Origin: Actinomycetes bacterium
Lineage (GTDB): Bacteria; Actinomycetota; Actinomycetes; Actinomycetales; Demequinaceae
Direction: 5' to 3'
Length of the DNA stretch: 7,676 nt
NCBI GenBank assembly: GCA_023428185.1
Contig: JAEYYZ010000091.1
Location: 1-7,676, forward strand
The stretch's first letter is position 1; every line of letters starts with the position of its first letter. The position numbers were made by a program, and so were the translations under genes. Of the stretch, positions 1-5,904 are shown piece by piece. The notes under the pieces are model-generated. The model made no database searches. It saw only the letters and a list, made by a program, of their open reading frames with translations, and was not told the origin of the DNA.

Positions 1-339
1 CAATGCACCCTCGTAGCGGTGGCCAACTCACGGGTGTTTGGCGGAGGACTGGTGATTTCCCCTGGATCCTCCGTCACAGACGGCATGCTCGACGTGGTGA
101 TCGCAGAGCCGTTGTCCAGGCGTGACATTCTGCGGCTCTTTCCCAAACTCAATGATGGTTCCCACGTGAGTGATCCGCGTATTCGCATCATCCAGGCCAA
201 AGAAGTGGAGATTTCCCAGGCACCCGGCGGCGCGCCTTTGCCTCCCGCCTTTGCTGATGGCGAACTCATTGGGGCACAACCCCTCAAGGTCTCCATTGCC
301 AAGGGGGCGTTGCGCGTATTGGGTGCTCGCGCCAAGTAG
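1..339 (+). CDS. Diacylglycerol/YegS-type lipid kinase, C-terminal part (5' truncated)
   Basis: This is the last 112 codons of a lipid kinase of the diacylglycerol kinase / YegS / LCB5 family, which moves phosphate from ATP to a lipid hydroxyl at the inner face of the membrane. The frame is open to base 1, so the gene begins outside the window; the internal GTG at 19 is not a real start. What is visible is the C-terminal beta-sandwich domain. It has the family's glycine-rich strand (VANSRVFGGGL, about residues 7-17), the SPGSSVTDGMLDVV segment, and near the end FADGELIG followed by a strand that closes with KGALRVL. These are the usual C-terminal landmarks; the N-terminal nucleotide-binding motif is missing because of the cut. 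The TAG stop is 9 bases before the helicase start and in the same frame, so the two are probably co-transcribed. The lipid substrate (diacylglycerol or another) cannot be told from this part. Confidence 0.88.
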   Translation, partial: QCTLVAVANSRVFGGGLVISPGSSVTDGMLDVVIAEPLSRRDILRLFPKLNDGSHVSDPRIRIIQAKEVEISQAPGGAPLPPAFADGELIGAQPLKVSIAKGALRVLGARAK

Positions 340-342
340 CCT
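337..342 (+). promoter_or_regulatory. Possible -10 hexamer for a leaderless helY transcript
   Basis: TAGCCT fits the actinobacterial TANNNT -10 pattern and ends 6 bases before the GTG of helY. Transcription would then begin at or next to the start codon. The hexamer includes the stop codon of the upstream kinase. The only ribosome-binding-like run, GGAG at 343-346, lies just 2 bases from the GTG, too close for normal use. The match is short and could be chance; I see no clear -35. Confidence 0.3.
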
Positions 343-348
343 GGAGAG

Positions 349-3096
349 GTGAGTTACGCCGAGCGGTATGCCGCTGCCAAGGCACGTGGTCGATACCAAG
401 ACCTGGTGGACTTTGAGCAGTCGCTGGCATTCCCGCTCGATGACTTCCAGCGCCAAGCGTGTGAGGCAGTTGCAGAGGGTCACTCGGTGTTGGTCGCTGC
501 GCCCACTGGCGCCGGGAAAACGCTGGTAGGGGAATACGCGGTTCGCCACGCTCACGTGCGTGGTGAGAAGGCGTTCTACACCACCCCCATCAAGGCTCTC
601 AGTAACCAAAAGTTCCAGGACCTGCGGGCCGTATACGGCGCTGACAACGTGGGCTTGCTGACAGGCGACACCTCCGTGAATTCCGAGGCGGACATCGTGG
701 TCATGACCACGGAGGTGTTGCGCAACATGATTTACGCGGGGTCGCGCACGCTTGATCGCTTAGGCGTGGTCGTTCTTGACGAGGTGCACTACCTTGCAGA
801 CAGGTTCAGAGGCTCCACGTGGGAAGAGATCATCATCCACTTGGCCGCGCGCACGTCGATCGTCTCGCTTTCCGCCACGGTGTCCAATGCCGAGGAGTTT
901 GGTGCGTGGCTGTCTGAAGTGCGCGGCGACACGCGAGTGATTGTGAGCGAGCATCGGCCGGTGCCGTTGTGGCCTCACGTCTTGCTGCGCGAAGGCATTT
1001 TCGACTTGTACGCGCCCGGTGTGGACCCCGCCGATCCCGGGCCCACACCGCGACTCAATCCGGAGCTTGAGGCCCTGGTGCGCCGCCAGCGAATCGAGGA
1101 GTCCGATCGAAATCGCAGGCACCACGGTCGCAAGAACGGTGGCGGTCCCGCCTCCCGCACGCCAGCACGGAGGTCACCGCCACGCTTTGCCGTCGTAGAC
1201 GTGCTTGACGCTCAAGGCCTGCTTCCCGCGATCGTGTTCATCTTCTCCAGGGCAGGATGCGACGATGCCGTGGACCAAGTGCGCTCCGCAGGGCTCACTC
1301 TGACCAACGAAAACGAGCGCGCCCGCATCAGGGCAATCATTGATGAACGATGCGCAGGGCTCCCGCCCGAAGACTTAGGGGCGCTTGACTTTGCGCATTG
1401 GCGCGACCACCTCGAGGCGGGCATCGCTGCTCACCACGCAGGCATGATTCCACTGTTCAAGGAGGTGGTCGAGGAACTCTTCACGGCGGGGCTGATCAAG
1501 GTGGTGTACGCCACTGAGACTCTGGCCCTGGGAATCAACATGCCAGCGCGATCCGTCGTGCTGGAGAAGCTCGTCAAGTGGGACGGGCAGGGCCACAAAG
1601 ACCTCACGGCAGGGGAGTACACGCAACTGACGGGGCGTGCTGGACGGCGTGGCATCGACATTGAGGGTCACGCCGTGGTGGTGGAGCATCCTGGATTTGA
1701 TGCCGGTCAGTTAGGGCGGTTGGCCTCGCGGCGCACGTATCCGCTGATCTCGTCTTTCCAGCCCAGCTACAACATGGCTGTGAACCTGGTGGCGGCATCG
1801 GGCGTGACACGTGCTCGTGAGGTGTTGGAAATGTCGTTTGCGCAGTTCCAGGCCGACCAGGGTGTGGTGGGCAAGGCGAGGCGCGTGCGGGAGCTGGACG
1901 CGAGCCTCGCGGGCTTTAGAGAGGCCCTGCAGTGCCACATGGGCGACTTTCATGAGTACGCAGCGTTGCGCGAGAAGCTCTCTCGCACCCAAAAGCAGGC
2001 TTCAAAGGCCCGTGGCCATGCACGCCGTGAAGCCACCGCCGAGTTGCTCACGAGCCTCTCCGTGGGCGACGTAGTGCGGCTAGGAGGTGGAAAGAGATAT
2101 GGCCTTGCCGTGGTGGTTCAACCGGATGACGATGCTCGGGCACCGCGACCAAGCGTGGTCACCGCAGCGGGGAGGCAATTCCGGCTTTCTTTGGCAGATC
2201 TGCACCACGGAGTGGAGGCTGTGGGAAGCATCCGCGTTCCGCGCAAGTTCGACGCTCGCAACCCGCGGTCTCGCAAGGAACTCGCGTCGGTGCTTGAAGC
2301 ATCGGCACCAAGTTTTGCGTCCACCCGGGTAGCCGCAACTCCGGTCGCGGCGGTGAACAACCACGAGATCGACCGCATGCAATCGGCGCTCCGCGCGCAC
2401 CCTTGCCACCGTTGCCCTGACCGAGAGCAGCACGCCAGGTGGGCCGAACGCTATTTCCAGACCTTGCGTGACAAAGACAAGCTTGTGGGAGACATAGGCC
2501 GAGCCACCGGCTCGATTGCGGCCATTTTTGACCGCCGATGCGAGGTGCTGAGAGAACTCGGCTACCTCTCCGGCGAGGGTGCAGAAACAGTTGTCACGGA
2601 TACGGGCAATTCGATGCGGACCCTGTATGCGGAGAACGACCTGGTGATCGCTGAGTGCTTGCGCTCCGGAGCGTGGGACGAACTCCACCCGCCCGCTTTA
2701 GCCGCCGTGGTGTCGTCCCTGCTCTACAACGGCAGACGCGAGGATGACAACAAGACGCCAAAGATTCCGGGCGGTTCTCAAGGTGTGCTCGGTCATGCCT
2801 TGCGCGAGACCCAACGCGTGTGGTCTCGGATCGACGACCTCCACACCGCGCACCGCTTGCCTTCCCTCCCTGCTCCGCAATGGGGCATCGTGGCGCCCAT
2901 CCACGGCTGGGCTCAAGGCAAGTCGCTGGACGCGGTCATTGCGGGCTCAGAGATCGCGCCCGGTGACATGGTGCGCTGGTGCAAACAAGTCATCGATGCG
3001 CTGGAACAAATCATTCAAGTTGCCCCCTCATCGCGCCTCAAAGACCGCGCCCGGACTGCGGTAGAAGCGATGCGCAGGGGCGTGGTGGCGTACTAG
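349..3096 (+). CDS. helY: HelY-like superfamily 2 DEAD/DEAH helicase (Ski2/Mtr4 family)
   Basis: This is a 915-residue ATP-dependent helicase of the Ski2/Mtr4-like group, called HelY in mycobacteria; a role in RNA processing or decay is inferred from the family. The helicase motifs are complete: Walker A APTGAGKT (51-58), Ia TTPIKALSNQK (78-88), LLTGD (103-107), TTEVLRNM (120-127), DEVH Walker B (144-147), SAT (175-177), VFIFSRAGCD (about 296-305), ATETLALGINMPA (388-400) and QLTGRAGRRG (426-435). A basic, low-complexity stretch at about 245-280 sits between the two RecA lobes. After an HPCHRCP motif (about 684-690), the C-terminal DSHCT domain is recognisable from YAENDLVIAECLR (about 760-772) and GDMVRWCKQVID (about 872-883). 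The GTG at 349 is the first start after the in-frame stop of the upstream gene, and its product begins SYAERYAAAKARG, resembling HelY N-termini in related actinobacteria. Actinobacterial HelY often lies beside tatC and the lipid kinase, so the position is typical. Confidence 0.95.
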   Translation: MSYAERYAAAKARGRYQDLVDFEQSLAFPLDDFQRQACEAVAEGHSVLVAAPTGAGKTLVGEYAVRHAHVRGEKAFYTTPIKALSNQKFQDLRAVYGADNVGLLTGDTSVNSEADIVVMTTEVLRNMIYAGSRTLDRLGVVVLDEVHYLADRFRGSTWEEIIIHLAARTSIVSLSATVSNAEEFGAWLSEVRGDTRVIVSEHRPVPLWPHVLLREGIFDLYAPGVDPADPGPTPRLNPELEALVRRQRIEESDRNRRHHGRKNGGGPASRTPARRSPPRFAVVDVLDAQGLLPAIVFIFSRAGCDDAVDQVRSAGLTLTNENERARIRAIIDERCAGLPPEDLGALDFAHWRDHLEAGIAAHHAGMIPLFKEVVEELFTAGLIKVVYATETLALGINMPARSVVLEKLVKWDGQGHKDLTAGEYTQLTGRAGRRGIDIEGHAVVVEHPGFDAGQLGRLASRRTYPLISSFQPSYNMAVNLVAASGVTRAREVLEMSFAQFQADQGVVGKARRVRELDASLAGFREALQCHMGDFHEYAALREKLSRTQKQASKARGHARREATAELLTSLSVGDVVRLGGGKRYGLAVVVQPDDDARAPRPSVVTAAGRQFRLSLADLHHGVEAVGSIRVPRKFDARNPRSRKELASVLEASAPSFASTRVAATPVAAVNNHEIDRMQSALRAHPCHRCPDREQHARWAERYFQTLRDKDKLVGDIGRATGSIAAIFDRRCEVLRELGYLSGEGAETVVTDTGNSMRTLYAENDLVIAECLRSGAWDELHPPALAAVVSSLLYNGRREDDNKTPKIPGGSQGVLGHALRETQRVWSRIDDLHTAHRLPSLPAPQWGIVAPIHGWAQGKSLDAVIAGSEIAPGDMVRWCKQVIDALEQIIQVAPSSRLKDRARTAVEAMRRGVVAY

Positions 3097-3114
3097 TCCA
3101 CAGCGCCGCTCACG

Positions 3115-3120
3115 TACGCT
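3115..3120 (+). promoter_or_regulatory. Possible -10 hexamer for a leaderless lnt transcript
   Basis: TACGCT matches TANNNT and ends exactly 6 bases before the lnt GTG at 3127. The 30-base gap between helY and lnt has no purine-rich ribosome binding site, so a leaderless mRNA starting at the GTG would explain how lnt is translated. No convincing -35 is seen, which is common for such promoters. The alternative is read-through from helY with weak, SD-independent initiation. Confidence 0.4.
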
Positions 3121-3126
3121 TGCACA

Positions 3127-4656
3127 GTGTCGCGACTCAGGAATCTAGCACTAGCCGTCGCTGGCGGACTGATTCTCTTTACCGCCTTCCCAGGCGTGGG
3201 TTTGTGGTTCTTCGCCCCGGTTGCCATTGCCGCTCTGTTTGTCGCGATCTCGGAAGCTACCGGGAAGGGCGCCTTGGGACTGGGGTGGGCCTTTGGGCTT
3301 GCTTTCTTTCTGCCGCACATTGAATGGCTCGAGTTTGCGGTGGGGTGGATCCCGTGGCTCGCGCTATCGCTCGTGAGCTCCCTGTTCATTGGGCTCGCGT
3401 GCATGTTCTTTGCTCATGCCAATCACGCCGGTTTCTTTGACGGCAAGCCCTGGTTGGCGCCGCCCGTGTTTGCGCTGCTGTGGGTGGGCGCGGAACTACT
3501 ACGTTCGGCGGTGCCTTTTGGCGGTTTTCCGTGGGGCCGCCTCGCGTTTGGCGTGGTGGATGCGCCTGTAGTGAATCTCGCGGTGTGGGGTGGAGCTCCG
3601 CTGGTTTCGTTTGCTGTCGGCATCTCGGGCGGGCTCCTGGGCCTGGCTGTGAAAGCTTGGTCCGAGCGGCGGTGGGTCAGTGTGTTGGCGGCACCGTTGG
3701 TGACGTTGGTGATATTCCTGGTACCCCTTGGGATTCCGCTAGACCAACGCCCCGAGCAGGGAACGCTCGAGGTGGGTTGGGTTCAAGGAAACGTTCCCAA
3801 CGACGGCTTGGACTCCTTTCAACAGGCACGGCTAGTGACCACTAACCACGTGGAGGCGACCCGACTCCTTGCTGCGAGCACGGATCGCCCGCTCGACCTC
3901 ACCATTTGGCCTGAGAACTCAGTAGATTTTGACCCCCGTGTGGATGAGCCCACGGCCGCCGATGTCACTGCTGCCGCACGGACCATCAACACACCCATCA
4001 TTATTGGCACGGCGGATTACAGCGTGCCCAAAGGCCGCTATAACGTCTCGTTGGTGTGGTTGCCTTCAGGCGTTGCCGCGGGCGAGTATCGCAAGCAGCA
4101 ACCAGCCGCCTTTGCGGAGTACATCCCCATCCGCAGTTTTGCGCGGCTGTTCTCGCCCGAGGTCGACAGAGTCACGCGCGACATGATCGCTGGCACCGAG
4201 CCGGCCCTCATTGACGTGGAGATCGCTTCACTGGACCGTGCCGTGCGGGTAGGCACCATCATTTGCTTTGAAGTGGCGTATGACTGGGTGGCGCGGGAGG
4301 CATCGGCGCAAAACGTGGAATTCTTGGCTGTGCAGACCAACAACGCCACCTTTGGAGTGACAGCCGAGTCCACGCAGCAATTGGCCATGACGCGATTGCG
4401 AGCCATTGAAACCGGTAAAGCCGCCTTGCAAGTGTCCACAGTGGGCGTCAGCGCGGTCATCACACCCACTGGTCGCGTGGTGGAATCCTCCGAATTGTTC
4501 ACCCAAGCCTATGGACACGCGCAAATCCCGCTACGGACATCGATCACCCCTGCAGTTGCTTACGGACACTGGATTACCTGGGGTTTTGCTGGACTCGCGG
4601 CTGTTCTTGCCGTGGGTTCGGTAGTAGTGCGAATAAGGGAAAGCTACGAATGGTGA
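3127..4656 (+). CDS. lnt: Apolipoprotein N-acyltransferase
   Basis: Lnt transfers an acyl chain from a phospholipid to the alpha-amino group of the lipid-modified N-terminal cysteine of lipoproteins, at the outer face of the cytoplasmic membrane. The 509-residue product has the family layout: hydrophobic segments at about 7-41, 50-65, 73-97, 110-128, 145-178 and 183-203, then a nitrilase-like (CN-hydrolase) domain from about 214 to 470, then a last membrane segment at about 483-503. The catalytic Glu-Lys-Cys set is visible as WPENS (E263), YRKQQ (K323) and ICFEVAYD (C380). The loop usually read as PFGEY is AFAEY here (E331 kept). GTG at 3127 is chosen because it places the first hydrophobic helix right after a short basic start (MSRLRN); there is no ribosome binding site. 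Its end overlaps ppm by 7 bases. In mycobacteria Lnt and Ppm can be one fused protein (Ppm1); here they are separate. Confidence 0.95.
   Translation: MSRLRNLALAVAGGLILFTAFPGVGLWFFAPVAIAALFVAISEATGKGALGLGWAFGLAFFLPHIEWLEFAVGWIPWLALSLVSSLFIGLACMFFAHANHAGFFDGKPWLAPPVFALLWVGAELLRSAVPFGGFPWGRLAFGVVDAPVVNLAVWGGAPLVSFAVGISGGLLGLAVKAWSERRWVSVLAAPLVTLVIFLVPLGIPLDQRPEQGTLEVGWVQGNVPNDGLDSFQQARLVTTNHVEATRLLAASTDRPLDLTIWPENSVDFDPRVDEPTAADVTAAARTINTPIIIGTADYSVPKGRYNVSLVWLPSGVAAGEYRKQQPAAFAEYIPIRSFARLFSPEVDRVTRDMIAGTEPALIDVEIASLDRAVRVGTIICFEVAYDWVAREASAQNVEFLAVQTNNATFGVTAESTQQLAMTRLRAIETGKAALQVSTVGVSAVITPTGRVVESSELFTQAYGHAQIPLRTSITPAVAYGHWITWGFAGLAAVLAVGSVVVRIRESYEW
4635..4640 (+). promoter_or_regulatory. 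Ribosome binding site of ppm, inside the end of lnt
   Basis: AAGGGA lies 9 bases before the ATG at 4650 and inside the lnt reading frame. It supports that ATG and, with the 7-base gene overlap, suggests translational coupling of lnt and ppm. Confidence 0.55.
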
Positions 4657-5375
4657 CGACGCTAGTCATAATTCCCACGTACAACGAACGTGAGTCTTTG
4701 CCGCGCCAGATTGCTGGCGTATTCGAGCACGTCCCCCAGGCGCACATCTTGGTGGTGGACGATGGCTCACCCGACGGCACAGGGGAGTGGGCGGCAGAGT
4801 TGAGTGCGGAGGATCCGCGGGTTCATGTCTTAGAGCGGACATCCAAGCAAGGGCTGGGCGCGGCATACCGTGCAGGCTTTGCGTGGGGGCTTGAGCGAGA
4901 TTATGACACTTTGGTCGAGATGGACGCCGACGGATCGCACCAAGCGTCCCAACTGCCTTCGTTGCTCGCGGCGGCAGGGGAGGGGGTGCTAGTCATCGGC
5001 TCACGATGGGTGGCTGGTGGGTCCGTAGTGAACTGGCCGTTACATCGCAAGTGGCTATCGCAAGGCGCCAACCTGTATACCCGGATCATGCTCGGGATCC
5101 CAGTGAAGGACTCAACGGCGGGTTACAGGGTGTATCACGCGGCGACGTTACGTCAAGTAAATCTCGACGAAGTCGAGTCGCAAGGCTATTGCTTCCAAGT
5201 GGATATGACAGTGCGCGCACTGCGCGTGGGCGCCCAGGTTGTGGAAGTACCCATCGAGTTCATCGAACGCGACCGGGGCGAGTCAAAGATGAGCTTTGCG
5301 ATCATCCGTGAGGCACTGTGGAAGGTCACTGTCTGGGGGCTGAGCAGGCCGTTTACGCGCAAGAGAAAGGCCTGA
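4650..5375 (+). CDS. ppm: Polyprenol monophosphomannose synthase (GT2 family)
   Basis: This is a 241-residue soluble GT2 glycosyltransferase that moves mannose from GDP-mannose to polyprenyl phosphate at the cytoplasmic face of the membrane. The product is the mannosyl donor for lipoglycan extension and protein O-mannosylation. Motifs in order: IIPTYNE (7-13), VVDDGSPDGT (35-44), the metal-binding DADGSH (92-97), IGSRW (116-120), KDSTAGYRVY (153-162) and the dolichol-phosphate-mannose-synthase signature FIERDRGESKM (204-214). No transmembrane helix follows the catalytic domain, so membrane contact probably depends on a partner such as Lnt next door, as reported for the mycobacterial and corynebacterial enzymes. 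The ATG starts 7 bases before the end of lnt, in another frame. The stop codon is inside the terminator stem. Another GT2 enzyme acting on polyprenyl phosphate is possible, but the linkage to lnt makes Ppm by far the best reading. Confidence 0.93.
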   Translation: MVTTLVIIPTYNERESLPRQIAGVFEHVPQAHILVVDDGSPDGTGEWAAELSAEDPRVHVLERTSKQGLGAAYRAGFAWGLERDYDTLVEMDADGSHQASQLPSLLAAAGEGVLVIGSRWVAGGSVVNWPLHRKWLSQGANLYTRIMLGIPVKDSTAGYRVYHAATLRQVNLDEVESQGYCFQVDMTVRALRVGAQVVEVPIEFIERDRGESKMSFAIIREALWKVTVWGLSRPFTRKRKA

Positions 5376-5408
5376 GAACCCCGTAGTGGGATCCTCAGGC
5401 CTTTTCTC
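5363..5408. terminator. Bidirectional intrinsic terminator between ppm and rbpA
   Basis: A long inverted repeat has arms GAGAAAGGCCTGAG (5363-5376) and CTCAGGCCTTTTCTC (5394-5408). They pair over 14 bases with one bulged T in the right arm. The 17-base loop contains a small CCC/GGG inner pairing. Read on plus, the stem runs into TTTTCTC; read on minus, it runs into a matching T-rich arm (CTTTCTC), so it can stop both ppm and the convergent rbpA. The left arm overlaps the last codons and TGA stop of ppm. The rbpA stop is 11 bases beyond the right arm. Confidence 0.88.
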
Positions 5409-5419
5409 AACGAGTGGTT

Positions 5420-5755
5420 CTAGCCGGAGCGGCCGGCGCGGAGTAGCTCAAGGCGCTCCTCGAGGAGTTCTTCGAGTTCTGGGATGGTGCGCCGCTCGAG
5501 CAACATGTCCCAATGAGTGCGCTGGGCGCGAACCTCCTGGGGCTCGGGACGGTCGCCGTCACGGAGCAAGGCGAGAGCGCCACAGCCGCATTCCCATGAC
5601 AACGGAACTTCCGCCTCAATGGAGAAGGGAAAAGTCAGGACGTGCCCGTTGGGGCAGTCGTAATGAACGTCACGGCGCTCTGCAAGTTCTGCGCTGCCGG
5701 GACTTTCCATGCTCTGGGTGCCCAGGCGCATTCCACGTAGTGTTCGGTCCGCCAT
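5420..5755 (-). CDS. rbpA: RNA polymerase-binding protein RbpA
   Basis: RbpA is an actinobacterial general transcription factor that binds the principal sigma factor and RNA polymerase and helps open promoters; it also affects rifampicin tolerance in some species. The 111-residue length equals that of mycobacterial RbpA. The N-terminal tail MADRTLRGMRLG, the core domain (about 28-70), a linker (about 71-78) and the sigma-interaction domain beginning RTHWDMLLERR (79-89) followed by an acidic helix are all present. R79 and R88, used for sigma contact in mycobacteria, are kept. The core carries C34, H38, C56 and C58, a likely zinc site, but with CxC where other zinc-binding RbpAs have CxxC. The linker has Q73 and E74 where the mycobacterial protein has lysines. 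ATG at 5755 is chosen over an upstream in-frame ATG at 5842 because of the conserved N-terminus and an AGGAGG site 5 bases ahead. A sigma-R-like promoter lies upstream. Confidence 0.96.
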   Translation of the reverse strand: MADRTLRGMRLGTQSMESPGSAELAERRDVHYDCPNGHVLTFPFSIEAEVPLSWECGCGALALLRDGDRPEPQEVRAQRTHWDMLLERRTIPELEELLEERLELLRAGRSG

Positions 5756-5760
5756 AGTTG

Positions 5761-5766
5761 CCTCCT
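5761..5766 (-). promoter_or_regulatory. Ribosome binding site of rbpA
   Basis: Read on minus, AGGAGG sits 5 bases before the ATG at 5755. It is the best Shine-Dalgarno match in the window and decides the short start over the in-frame ATG at 5842. A small GGGC/GCCC hairpin (5773-5785) lies just upstream of it in the predicted leader. Confidence 0.85.
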
Positions 5767-5795
5767 CGGGTTGGGCTTGTGGCCCTTGCTCACAG

Positions 5796-5821
5796 AACGC
5801 CTCATGGCAATCTTTTGTTCC
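5796..5821 (-). promoter_or_regulatory. Sigma-R/SigH-type promoter of rbpA
   Basis: On the minus strand GGAAC (5821-5817) is followed by exactly 18 bases and then GTT (5798-5796), with GC before the GTT. This matches the thiol-stress ECF sigma consensus of actinobacteria (sigma-R of Streptomyces, SigH of mycobacteria: GGAA(T/C)-N18-GTT). Initiation would fall near 5789-5790, giving a leader of about 35 bases that contains the AGGAGG site. In Streptomyces coelicolor rbpA is a known sigma-R target, which supports the reading. A second, housekeeping promoter may also exist but I cannot point to one. Confidence 0.72.
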
Positions 5822-5832
5822 GTACGAGGGGC

Positions 5833-5847
5833 CCGGGAACACCCCGG
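5833..5847 (-). repeat. GC-rich hairpin upstream of the rbpA promoter
   Basis: CCGGG (5833-5837) and CCCGG (5843-5847) pair around a 5-base loop. The hairpin lies between the end of the flavodoxin pair and the rbpA promoter. It lacks a following T run on minus, so it is at best a weak terminator or a structural element; it may be chance in GC-rich DNA. Confidence 0.3.
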
Positions 5848-5879
5848 ACTTCTAGCGCGTGAACCTACGCAGTATGCCG

Positions 5880-5893
5880 ATAATGCACATTAT
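5880..5893. repeat. 14-base AT-rich inverted repeat (possible operator)
   Basis: ATAATG-CA-CATTAT is a perfect 6+6 inverted repeat with a 2-base centre, strikingly AT-rich for this region. It lies 11 bases beyond the stop of the second flavodoxin gene and about 58 bases upstream of the rbpA promoter (minus direction). The size suits a dimeric regulator's operator. A hairpin read-out would be short and weak, so a terminator role is less likely. No regulator gene is seen nearby. Confidence 0.4.
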
Positions 5894-5904
5894 GACAGTT
5901 CGGC

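Noticed and set aside
28..609. Long open frame of 193 codons on minus opposite the kinase and helicase
   Set aside because: It lies antisense to two well-supported genes, shows no recognisable motif or ribosome binding site, and is expected in GC-rich coding DNA.
1125..1190. Possible frameshift or insertion in the low-complexity basic region of the helicase
   Set aside because: The frame is intact on both sides, and a basic disordered linker between the RecA lobes is usual in actinobacterial HelY.
2080..2688. Open frame of 202 codons on minus inside helY
   Set aside because: Antisense to the conserved C-terminal half of the helicase, with arginine/cysteine-rich nonsense composition and no family resemblance.
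4038..4502. Open frame of 154 codons on minus inside lnt
   Set aside because: Antisense to the Lnt catalytic domain, Ser/Thr/Ala-rich shadow with no start signal.
5386..5757. Open frame of 123 codons on plus across the terminator and rbpA
   Set aside because: Starts within the terminator loop and runs opposite a clear rbpA gene.
5756..5842. N-terminal extension of rbpA from an ATG at 5842
   Set aside because: The extra 29 residues are not family-like, cover the predicted promoter, and the ATG at 5755 has a perfect AGGAGG site.
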